Below are positions 55,079 to 64,000 of a stretch of DNA of 64,000 bases, piece by piece; position 1 is the stretch's first letter; each line of letters begins with the position of its first letter. This DNA comes from Ricinus communis (lineage: Eukaryota > Streptophyta > Magnoliopsida > Malpighiales > Euphorbiaceae): assembly GCF_019578655.1 (NCBI RefSeq), contig NC_063264.1:19146429-19210428 (forward strand). The letters are read 5' to 3'. The position numbers and the translations under genes were made by a program. The notes under the pieces were generated by a model. The model saw only the letters and a list, made by a program, of their open reading frames with translations, ran no database searches and was not told the origin of the DNA.

Positions 55079-56843
55079 GCCCAGAGAGCGAGGCTCGACC
55101 AGGGTCCTTAAATCCAGTTCAGACACTTAATTATCACTAACATTCTTAGCCTTTCAGCTCTCTTACTCTAGTAAGATTGGCGCCCAGAGAGCGAAGCTCG
55201 ACCAGGGTCCTTATTTCTAGTCTGGTGATGGGTGCTACTCGTGTTAGCTACAATCTAAGGCAGTGTACCTATCGATGCAGTCTAGCACTAATGGCGAGTA
55301 TCAAGGTCGTATTCCTCGGGAAAGCGAAAGCCCAGAGTTACTCCTTTGTTCTTTGTTATATTAACCTAAAATGGATGATGAATAAATTCTAAACTAACTA
55401 TTAACTACAAGCTAAGTCCTAAGGGAGATGCAGGAGTAATTGATAAGTGAAATAATCAAGACAAGAAGACAAACCCAAAGGGAATCTAAACTAGTTGGCA
55501 ATCAAACAAAAGATAAAGGATCGGTGAGTCTAATTATGCTACCCGTGGATTTATTCTTAATCAATTCGGTTTCTCTCTCGAGATAACCGAATTCCTAAAC
55601 CTAATAATCTAAAGTTGGAATCTCTTCCTAACGATTGATTCTTAAATTAGCATTAAGCTTTAATCCGCCTCTATTAAGCTTTGTTAATTCTTAATCCGGC
55701 TAGTTAATTATCCTTATCTCTAAGCGATTATTAACCAGTTCTTGCTATTCAAAATTCCAATTGCCAAACGGATTTCTCAATCTCATAAAGCAATCTAAAC
55801 ATCACAATTCACAACGTCTCATGAATAATGCATAATCTTATTAATACTGAAAACAAGAAGAATACAAAACCAACTCGAACAATCCAACAATATAATATCA
55901 AGCCAACGTAGTAAAGAAATCCCAATGGATTTAATCAATCTAGCTAAACATGTTCATGTTTAAAAACAATCTAGGAAATCAATTACAATGAAAGAATAAT
56001 GAAAATAAAACATGTACACCCTTTTCTCTCGAATTGGATGAACAACTCCAAATCTGGATCTACACTTTGATTAATCTCCCAAACTGCCTCTTGAATTGCT
56101 TCCACTCATCGTTTTGCACTCGGAATCTTACGATTCCGGGATTCTTACTCACTTTGCAACTCTCTCTGCACTCGATTGTGCGAGAACCGAACCGACCACC
56201 GGGGCTTTTGTCACTCTTTTTCCCTCTCTCCCTCTAAGAAAAATTCATTTTTCTTATATATTTAACTCAGGACGGCCGTGGTCAAGGCCGTCTTTGGTCG
56301 ACGGCCGAAGTCCATGCCGTCAAACTGTGGATCTCACCAACTAGGGTTTCACTATGACCGTGTTGCTCCTCGCCGGCCACCACGGGCCGTCTTTGGAGGT
56401 CGTGGTGGCTACGAAACCGTGCTCAAACTATTGTTTTGAAGACCAAGTTTTGATGGTTGGTCACGGCCGAGTCTAGGCCGTGATGGTCAAGACGGCCTTG
56501 ACTCGGGGCCGTGCTCAATGTGCAACGCGGTCATTGTCCGATCTTGATGAATTCTCGTCCGTTTCCGCACGTATTGATCTATAATTGCTTAAACACCGAT
56601 GATGGTCCTATAAATGTTCCTGAAATGCAAAAGAACACAAAACACGGGTGATCTGGGAATAAAAGCACAATAATTGCTAAGAACATACGCAATAATATGC
56701 AAGCAAATATGTGTAAAACTATGCTTATCATCTGGTCACTTAGATTTCCAAATAAGCTGGCGCCTAGAGAGCAATGCTCGACCAGGGACCTTTACTCCGG
56801 TAAACACACTCTACTAAGCCCAGAGAGCGATGCTCGACCAGGG
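55079..56843. repeat. Four spaced copies of a 26-base motif in the R1 LTR
   Basis: The words GCCCAGAGAGCGAnGCTCGA and CCAGGG occur at 55079, 55182, 56762 and 56818. With solo LTR H removed, the spacings are about 103, 70 and 56 bases. The core GAGCGAGGCTC is nearly palindromic. The copies differ at one or two bases. Their regular form in the LTR suggests a binding-site cluster or a decayed minisatellite. Confidence 0.6.
55226..56730 (-). mobile_element. Element H: solo Athila LTR with perfect TSD
   Basis: A 1505-bp LTR on the minus strand (plus ends TGATGGG...CTTATCA), flanked by TCTGG on both sides (55221-55225 and 56731-56735). It belongs to the same family as G and is related to F in its R/U5 part. 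It has a CACGG/GGCCGT block (56270-56520) and a minus-strand TATA word AAATATATAAG near 56253-56263. Internal sequence was removed by LTR-LTR recombination. Confidence 0.92.
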
Positions 56844-58949
56844 CAAGTCCTAAATTTACCCCTTTTAAATTTACCATTTTACCCTTTTTCTATCACTCTC
56901 GGATTTATACCGGTGCACTCTTCAAAATAGTATGTTTTACTGTCGTCCCATCCCAAGTTATCAGACAATAATAAATTCAATGATGAAGAACATGATATAT
57001 ATGAGTAGTAAACAAAGAGCATGATATATGAATAGTAATTAAATGAATAATCTAAACTTAAAATCAATTAATTTACGATAGCTATTTAAAATTTGTGCAT
57101 GACTCATGCATAACAGATATATGACTTTAACTCACAGCTTTGACGACCTCCTAGCTCTGCTCCGATGCCTCGGGTGGAGCGAGCTGAACTGACGGATTAT
57201 CTAATCATGGAAAATAACTTAATCAATAACATTAAGATATTTGACAATTAACCCTAGGTATAGATTCCTAGGACTGACTGTCCAAAAATCTCGACTCGGG
57301 TAAATTCTACCGAAAATTTGGCAGAACCTCCCCTAAAATACGGACACATACCTCCCGTAAAATGAGTCCACGACTTGCCAGAAAACATTTCAAATATTCA
57401 ACAATTCATTTTAACGGGAGTCGGGTCCCCAAGACTTTACTGTTTTCCCAACTCCGCCACACATCATAAGACACAACCTAAGGCAGGTAGTCTGACAAAC
57501 AAATATTTTAACACACAATATCTCTAATGCTCAACACAAATCAATAAACATAAAATTTACCAAAGAATTCTAAAATCAACGGGCTAGAGAAAATTACCGA
57601 GACGCTTGATCGCTCGAAGTCGACTCGCCTCCAGCCGCCGGAGTCCGATTGACGATTCGAACGCACCAACGGACTCAAAATGACGCGTTGATAACGATCC
57701 CTGCTCCCGATTTTTCGATCCAACCTTCGATCATCCGAAGGGATTTACGGACGATCTCAGTCATCGATTTGCAAATGGAGTCCGATCACCACGAAACCAA
57801 TGCCATTGCGAAGCTTGAGCTAAAGAGAGTTCGGATATGTCCTCCGATCATCCAAAGCTTACCGGAGCTCACTAGAAAAGCCAGAAAACGCTGGTTGCCC
57901 CTTCTTTCTCTCTTCACCGGATCTTGATTCCACCAAGTCGCTGTGCCGCCAAAAGGAAGCTCACTCTCCGATAAGCCGATTGCCATCCTTGGTGCCGGCA
58001 GACACGCCATGGACGGCGCCGATAGTCGCCTCTCTTCTTCCTTGTGCTTTCCATCGCTCCTCGACTTGCCGACGCCGAAGCGTGCCTTGGTAGACATCAT
58101 GAGCCTCCGGAACCCAACACCACCGGCTGGACGACACTCCCTCTCCTCCTTCTTCTTCCTTCGATCCCCTCCTTTCTTATTTTCTTTTCTTTCTTCTCTA
58201 CATCAACAAAAGGTCCTTGAATTTTTCTTTCTTACCATTTGGTCCCTCAACTTTTTAATTACTATCAATTTCGTTCAGCAAGATTTCCAATTAATCCTCA
58301 AATTTTTCTTTAGCTTTTCAATTAAGCCCATAACTATTTAATTTCGGCCAAATTAGAATTATTGAAAATATACAATTACATATTTACCCTTATTTTAAAT
58401 GTAAAATTACCAAAAAGCCCTTGCCGATATATTTAATTACAAAAGTACCAAACATACAAATTCTCATTAAAACTCCAAATTAATAAAATTATACTTTTAA
58501 TCCTTATTCCAAAATAAATTTTCAATTTAATCCTAAAACACAATTAATTTAATTAATCAATTTGATAAATATTTTCAATTAAAATTTAACACCATTAGCT
58601 AATTAAAATGCCTTTTTTTTTTTCCAATAATTCTTTTATAAAATATCCTTTACAAATTCTTTCATAATTCTCAAATATAGAATTTAATCTATATATATTC
58701 ATTTGGATGGAAAATTTGAATAACCAAAAATATAATTTATTTCTCAAATAATTTACTTAATTAATTTCTTAAAAGTCAAACTAATTGGACATGGAAAATA
58801 ACTTCTTTATTTGTCTAGCATTAAAATTTCCATTTAAATTATTACAAATTAAACCAAATAAAAATAAAGTAAAATTAATTTAAATAAAAACTCATTTATT
58901 AATTATTATTAAAATAATCATTATTAAAGGAGAATTCTGGGTATTACAA

Positions 58950-59269
58950 ATTCTTTTTATAAAAATATTATTTACGAACTCTTTCATAACTTTCAAATAT
59001 AGAATTTAATCATATACTCATATAGGGAGAAAATTAAATGACCAAAAACATAATTTATTTCCCAAGAAATTTACTTAATTAATTTCTTGAAAATCAAACT
59101 AATTTGATATAGAAAATTAACTCTCTTATTTTTATCTAGCATTGAAATTCTATTTTAAATCATCCTAATTAAATTAATTAAAAATAAAGTAATATTAATT
59201 TAAATAAGAACTCGTTATTGATTATTACTAATATTATTATTATTAAAAAGAAAAAAATTAGGTATTACA
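58950..59269 (-). repeat. R2 3' LTR remnant directly abutting the R1 5' LTR
   Basis: Starts AATTCTTTTTATAAAAATAT and ends TAGGTATTACA. It parallels 58626-58949, the end of the R1 LTR, so two LTR ends lie in tandem. No bases separate the ATTACA of R1 from this piece. Confidence 0.75.
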
Positions 59270-60899
59270 CTCTTCCCCCCTTAAGAAAATTCGTCCTCGA
59301 ATTTTAAAATAAAAGGCTCATACTACTGAAACAAATGAGAGTAAGAACCCTCATCTCCAGCTTGACTTCTCGAGGTACTTTCCTTGATATAAATAATTCA
59401 ACCTCAAGACCTTCACTATCAGTAAAACTCTAGGGCAAAGCTGCCTAACCTGAGAATCCATGATCCTGGCTGATTGCTCCTCGAAAGTCAAATCTTCACT
59501 TACTTTCTCTACACGGATATACGAAATACTGGATTAACCTGCGAGAAAAATTTTGGCGGCAAGCCCAACTTGCATGCCACCTCATCAATCCTGCCGATAG
59601 TTCCGAGGGTTCCACACAATAAGGACTATCTCGCCTACTTACCAAACCACATCACCTCTTGCAATATGAGACGTCTTAGGAATACATACTCTCTAACAAA
59701 TCTCCACTTGCTCCCACTTCGGGTTCGCACAACTCCTCTACTTCCTGAAAGCTGTCTTCAGCCGCTCATGAGTAAAAGGAATCTTCTCTGAAATGAAAGA
59801 TCCAAACCAACTCCGGTCCTACCAAAATCAATTAGCCAAATCCTTTCTTAATGACGTGTCCTTTGTACAAACAGAATATCCTTAACATCCACATCACAAC
59901 ATTCACATCATATCATCCATCTAGTTGCGATAACCAACACAATACCATGCCATTCTCTTGGCTGGAAACTAGAAAGTCTCCTCTATTCCTCTATAGTCCA
60001 ACATGGAGCCTACTACGCTACAGATTCATTCTCACCGCAACTAAGCTTATCATCCAGAGAATTCCAAACTAACACAATTTACTTTGAAAGATTTACTTAT
60101 TTATTTACTTTATAATCATCACTGATAAAAATTATTATTATCTTGAAAAACACCTTTATAAAATCGTAGAGTCTCTAGTCATTTTTCTTATAAAAAATTC
60201 TACAATATTGCGCACCAGGGTGATCATACCCCTTATCACCAAGGGTTGCAATGCATGATGTATGATGTATGCCCTAAGAATGAGTTATGGAATTGTGCAT
60301 GGCTAACAATGAAATGCCATAATGAGTTCTTACGGGACTGGGTGCAATATTGTATTTTAAAACACTTTGTTCTACATAGAAAAATAAATAATGTTTGCTT
60401 AAGCTTCTCTGGATCCCGAGCGTCCGAAAAATACACTAACCACCATTCTTATGCTTCTTACAACCACAAAGCTCAACCATATAGCTTTGACCTCTGCTCG
60501 ACATTCCACGTACTAACTTTGGTTCTACTCATTAAGGCGATACTTGATACAATGATGACGCAGTTCATGGCATGACTGTAACTACACTCTGCACCAATCC
60601 TAAACTGTGGTGCCCACCGCCGAAACAACAATTGAAGTATCCAAGGCCGGTCTGCACTAATCACTTGGAGAAACGGCATGATTCTACTGTGCTTCTGATT
60701 TTGCTATCTCTATATCGCTTACTCTCAATACAGAATCAAGACAAGCTTACAAGAAAGAGAAAAGATAGACTCTCTAACAGTAAAAACTGAGACTGGAGTC
60801 AATGAAAATAAATGAAGACAAACTTGATCCTAGGTACGCAGTACCAAGAATCTTAACCTAGGTCGAAGGAAATCTAAACCTAAGCTCTGACACCAATTT

Positions 60900-61504
60900 T
60901 GTCATGACTGATCTCAGAGGCCCGTGACCCAAGACTAGGAATGGGTAGGCGTAAGGCCACCAAATCCCGTAGTAATCCTGACTATTCACTAACTCATACA
61001 AAATTTTACCTAGACTCTGACCATTGGCACTTTTCCACCATTAACCTTAAATCATCAGATACTATATATTAAATTCAGTCTGCCAACATAATTACACAAG
61101 AACTGAATTTACAAGTCATTATAAAATTATAAATATGAAATTTCTACTGCGGAGATTCTAGAAGTTTAAACTTCAAACATATTAAAAATTTGATACATTA
61201 ACCCGAAGATGAAGGAATCAGGCTGCTAAATGAAAAGAACTACAGCAAAGCTAACAACATTTGAAAAATAGTGAAATTGAGACTGTCAGTCTCGGGAGTG
61301 AGTTAAAATCATATATCCAAAAATAATTATAAATACTTCAATAACACATTTATTTATTTTATGTTTATCTAGCATTGAAATTCTATTTTAAATCATCCCA
61401 ATTAAATTAATTAAAAATAAAGTAATATTAATTTAAATAAAAACTCATTATTAATTATTACTAATATTATTATTATTAAAAAGAAAAGAAAATTGGGTAT
61501 TACA
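60900..61504 (-). repeat. R2 5' LTR, internally deleted
   Basis: The first 460 bases (TGTCATGACTG, GGCGTAAGGCCACCAAATCC) match the start of the R1 LTR, and the last 145 match its end (TTATCTAGCATTGAAATTC...ATTACA). About 2.3 kb of the middle is missing. Confidence 0.78.
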
Positions 61505-61980
61505 AATTTAGTCAAGTGGATAAGAAAATTAGTAATTAGTTACTATTATTTAATTTAAATTATTTAGTAATTTCACTTTAGTTGAGTTTCATACTTAATA
61601 TAAAGTTTTAAAACTGAATGGAGTTTTACTTATTGATTAGGTTCTTTAATTGAACTTTTACTTGCTACGCATGACGCGTGGAATCCAATTTCTTAATTTT
61701 ATGAAAATCTGGACTGAATTGGCTGCTTTTGCTAAGTTGGTGGGTAAAATTGGCCAAACATTTAAAATCCGAGTAAATTGGCCATTGACTCTAAGTTGAG
61801 GGGGAGAATTGACCTTTAAACCAAAATCTAACCACAAGATATATTTCTACACTTTTCCTAAAAAAAATTTAATACATTTTAAGTTTCGCAACCAGCACAG
61901 GCAAGTTGAAAAAGTAAAAATATGCATTGACTAAGAAATAGCCTTATCCTACTTAACTAAAATGTAAAAAAATCTAGCCA
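61505..61980. other. AT-rich spacer with a short dispersed-repeat phrase
   Basis: There is no gene. At 61738-61812 the phrase TTGGTGGGTAAAATTGGCC, GCCATTGACTCTAAGTTGAG and GGGGAGAATTGACC is the inverted relative of 29899-29945. The rest is AT-rich. Confidence 0.5.
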
Positions 61981-62200
61981 AGAGCATATAGATGAGACGG
62001 TAAGGATCTCTTCTAGCTTAACCAAAGTGTCAAGTTCGAACCTTGGGTATGCAACTCCTTCTTCCCTTTATTTCCATTTTTAAAATCTTTTGTAATCCTC
62101 CTTTCCCTGTCTCTTTCCCTTCTCTTTAACCCCATATGAGGAGTTTGATCTCTATGGTGGAATGAGCTAGGAGAATGGTACATAATCCAACTTATTAATT
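61981..62200 (+). mobile_element. SINE-like element (tRNA-derived head)
   Basis: The start has a pol III-like internal promoter: a box A-like GATGAGACGG near 61991-62000 and a box B-like AGTTCGAACCTTGG at 62033-62046, in the sequence AACCAAAGTGTCAAGTTCGA common in plant SINEs. After a CT-rich part the words GGTGGAATGAGCTAGGAG (62158-62175) resemble the body of such elements. The 3' tail and target duplication are not clear. A tRNA gene is excluded because no cloverleaf can be formed. Confidence 0.5.
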
Positions 62201-62289
62201 TTACATTTATCAATTTAAATTGAATTATATACACTTATAAGCAAGTTAAGTTCTATAGTTATTGCTTTTTCAATGTATAATTAGGCAGG

Positions 62290-63480
62290 TGAGTTAGGCT
62301 AGGAATCAGATCTTGATGAGTTGTTTGAGGACATGCACACCCCGAGAAACACCAAATGGCGGCCATCACTATATTGACCGATGATCTTAGGATGTCGCTG
62401 TAAGACTAAAACAACAATTTCAATTTATACGTGTATAATATTTTTGATTAAATTATATTATTTCTAATATTTAAATTTTGTATTTTTGGGATTGGTACCA
62501 TCAGCTGGTAGAGACCACTTCTTAGCCAGTTGAGGGATCCTCAGAGCCACCAGAGCTGGATACTATGGAGTTCTTCCTTTAAGCGCAAGTGGTGAGAAGA
62601 AGCTCCACATTTATGGTATAGGTGCTAAGGCGCTCTTTTTCTTCAACCATGGATTGTCATGTAGCTCCATTGCAAGTCTTAGACGATAGACGTCTCAGAT
62701 CCTATAGAGACGTGAATCATCAAGACTGTGCAACAATAAGTATGATCTATGTTAGATGAGGAAAGACTTGTCAACCGCCAGGAGGAGGAGGAAATGACTT
62801 CTAGTATCTGTACAGAGGTCCATCCAAGAGGTCCTTACAAAGTTTCTAATGCCCACCATATCATCCTCCGCCCCAGCCCAATAACAGCAGCAACAGGAGG
62901 ATGACTAGGATCACTCAATCGCTTACCCATAGATTATATTTTTTTTATTCTTTGTATATTTTTTTATTATACACTATAATAAACATGAGTAGTACTTACT
63001 ATTTAATTTAAATAGTAAGTACTACTTAATTTATTTTATAATTTTTTATATATTGCCATTTTCATATATATGTCAGTCAAATATGATTAATTAGTTAATA
63101 TTAACAAATTAATATTTAAAATTATTAATCCAAATATAAATTATAAAATATAATTGCAAAAAATTAATGATGAATAATTTGTCACTAACTATCCTATAAT
63201 CGGTGCAAGATTAGCGACGGAAAGTCCGTCGCCAATTTAGCAATCGATAGCATGGTTATGGTCACTAGTAATTAGTGATGCACTGTCCATCGTCGTTTAG
63301 TTGCTACTTTTGGTAACAAAAATAGTCCGTCATTTTTTTTTCAAGGAGCAAGTTAGTGACAAATATAATCCGCTGCTGACTCATTCTAACGATGGATTCA
63401 GTGTATTTACCAATGGATCCATTGCTAAACAGTCAGTTTCTTATACTATTACTTAGGATTAAAAATTAGTCTCTAATTAA
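62290..63480. mobile_element. Possible CACTA (En/Spm) transposon remnant
   Basis: The right part (63195-63430) has repeated GCGACGG/CCGTCGC words, including an inverted pair GCGACGGA at 63214-63221 and TCCGTCGC at 63225-63232, as in the subterminal regions of plant CACTA elements. Between 62290 and 62930 there is GC-richer sequence (CCACCAGAGCTGG, CCGCCAGGAGGAGGAG, CCCCAGCCCAATAACAGCAG) that looks like decayed coding sequence but has no clean frame. No CACTA terminal inverted repeat or 3-base duplication was found. Confidence 0.35.
62988..63026. repeat. Perfect 18-bp inverted repeat with 3-base loop
   Basis: AGTAGTACTTACTATTTA, then ATT, then TAAATAGTAAGTACTACT. The arms match at all 18 positions. 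It is embedded in AT-rich sequence after the decayed coding-like stretch. It may be a transcription terminator-like hairpin, a MITE end or a chance AT-rich palindrome. Confidence 0.6.
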
Positions 63481-63726
63481 TTAAAAATTAATTTTATTAG
63501 TTAATATAATATTAAAATATAATTATTATTTTGTAGAATTAGAATCATTATTGATTTAAATTTCTAATATTTAGAATTTTATTTGTTGTTATTTTTTGTT
63601 TATAATATCTTAAGTCCTACTTTTATACAAATTGTATTATCTCTCTTATTTAAATAGTAAAACAATTAAATCAACTAATATTAATAATGCTAAAGCTCTT
63701 TTGATAAAAATTTTGTCCCCCTGCGC

Positions 63727-63756
63727 AATATATATATATATATATATATATATTAT
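63727..63756. repeat. TA dinucleotide microsatellite
   Basis: An uninterrupted run of about 14 TA units. Likely polymorphic in length. Confidence 0.85.
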
Positions 63757-63829
63757 GATATGACATTATAGATTATAAATTTACGTTTGTTTATGCCATA
63801 AATATTTTCTGCCAGTCGTTAGATTATTG

Positions 63830-64000
63830 TTGAAGTTCCATGCTTTGCACCAAAGCTTCTTGAAGCCTAAGCCACTAAGCTTTTTTGGGACATATAATCT
63901 ATCCCAAGATAACCATCTAATCCCTCAATAATCCACATTATTACTGCCCCACCAAAGGCCATTCATCATATGCTCAATATCCGGCCATAAATCTATGGAG
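63830..64000 (-). pseudogene. LINE (L1-type) reverse transcriptase tail fragment
   Basis: On the minus strand from base 64000 the frame reads LWPDIEHMMNGLWWGSNNVD, a TGA, then IRWLSWDRLYVPKKLSGLGF and KKLWCKAW. This is the conserved region just after the reverse transcriptase core of plant LINEs. The homology ends near 63835. The upstream reverse transcriptase would lie beyond the window's right edge. The frame has at least one stop, so it is a remnant. Confidence 0.75.

Larger units (their letters stand above)
29946..58949 (-). mobile_element. Element R1: Tekay/Del-like chromovirus derivative with about 3-kb LTRs, host of nested insertions
   Basis: On the minus strand R1 runs from its 5' LTR (54474-58949), through a primer site GCTCTGATACCAA at 54458-54470 (tRNA-Met type) and a short internal region (50501-54457), to a polypurine tract (50501-50517) and a 3' LTR whose visible parts are 48793-50500 and 29946-30227. 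Only degenerate integrase/chromodomain codons remain near its 3' end. Element D sits in the 3' LTR, G in the internal region and H in the 5' LTR. The far left of the 3' LTR is missing. Without the inserts the internal domain is about 1.4 kb, so R1 is non-autonomous. Confidence 0.78.
54474..58949 (-). repeat. R1 5' LTR, interrupted by solo LTR H
   Basis: In plus coordinates it runs TGTTACGACCC...GGGTATTACA. Without H and one TSD copy it is about 2.97 kb, large for a plant LTR. It contains four spaced copies of a 26-base motif, a GC-rich segment at 57560-58140, a CT-rich stretch near 58140-58200 and a long AT-rich end. The frames at 57541-58341 lie in the GC/CT-rich segment, have no recognisable protein and are not called as genes. 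Confidence 0.8.
58950..61504 (-). mobile_element. Element R2: second R-family copy, deleted
   Basis: On the minus strand: a 5' LTR of only 605 bases (60900-61504), primer site GCTCTGACACCAA (60884-60896), an internal region of about 1.6 kb, polypurine tract TTCTTAAGGGGGGAAGAG (59270-59287) and a 3' LTR reduced to its last 320 bases (58950-59269) that abuts the end of R1's 5' LTR. The internal region aligns with R1 (for example the CACTTCGGGTTCGCACAACT phrase at 59717 and 50993). It has no intact gene; degenerate integrase/chromodomain codons remain on the minus strand near 59280-59800. R2 gives the unoccupied version of the site where G inserted in R1. Confidence 0.78.

Noticed and set aside
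57541..58341. Frames of 60-130 codons in the GC-rich part of the R1 LTR
   Set aside because: They overlap on both strands, have no recognisable domain, and the same GC/CT-rich segment recurs in the other R1 LTR without conserved frames.
61981..62050. tRNA gene suggested by a box B-like TTCGAACC
   Set aside because: No acceptor stem or anticodon arm can be formed; a SINE head is the better reading.
1..64000. CRISPR array, bacterial operon or phage features
   Set aside because: Introns, plant retrotransposon lineages and composition are eukaryotic. The repeats seen are LTRs, minisatellites and dispersed elements.

Overview
The window is a slice of a eudicot-like plant nuclear genome: AT-rich, with introns, polyubiquitin and F-box/FBD gene remnants, and plant-specific retrotransposon lineages (Athila/Tat, CRM-like and Tekay/Del-like chromoviruses, Copia). 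I cannot name the species. No gene in it looks certainly functional. Most of it is a stack of old, nested LTR retrotransposons, as is usual in pericentromeric or other gene-poor chromatin. Element names A, B, D, E, F, G, H, R1 and R2 are mine.

Layout. (1) 1-16572: a minus-strand Athila/Tat-type element (B; gag, protease part, 5' LTR) is split by a plus-strand Athila element (A, 2718-15383) with LTRs, tRNA-Asp primer site, broken gag-pol and one intact env-position ORF. A segment of about 385 bp of the B LTR is present on both sides of A. (2) 16573-29945: the only island of host-type genes. It holds two F-box/FBD pseudogenes in the same orientation about 10 kb apart, a four-unit polyubiquitin pseudogene on the minus strand that keeps its 5'-UTR intron, and a Copia 3' fragment carrying a MITE. 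(3) 29946-58949: a minus-strand Tekay/Del-like chromovirus derivative (R1) with LTRs of about 3 kb and little coding capacity. Its left LTR was invaded by a plus-strand chromovirus (D, 30228-48792). D's gag was invaded by a minus-strand CRM-like element (E, 31372-44327, perfect TSD TCAAG). E's gag was invaded by an Athila-type non-autonomous element (F, 36165-42286). R1's internal domain was hit by an Athila LTR that became a near-palindrome (G, 51696-54260), and its right LTR by a solo Athila LTR (H, 55226-56730, perfect TSD TCTGG). (4) 58950-61504: a second R-family copy (R2). (5) 61505-64000: a SINE-like unit, CACTA-like subterminal repeats, a perfect hairpin, a TA microsatellite and a LINE fragment on the minus strand.

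The genes do not form a pathway. The most notable signals are: a long, perfectly phased heat-shock-element array in both LTRs of chromovirus D, longer in the 3' LTR; two LTR insertions whose target duplications far exceed 5 bp and whose junctions carry microhomology; a palindromic CACGGCC/GGCCGTG micro-repeat block shared by otherwise different Athila LTRs; and a four-level nest whose order can be read from the junctions.
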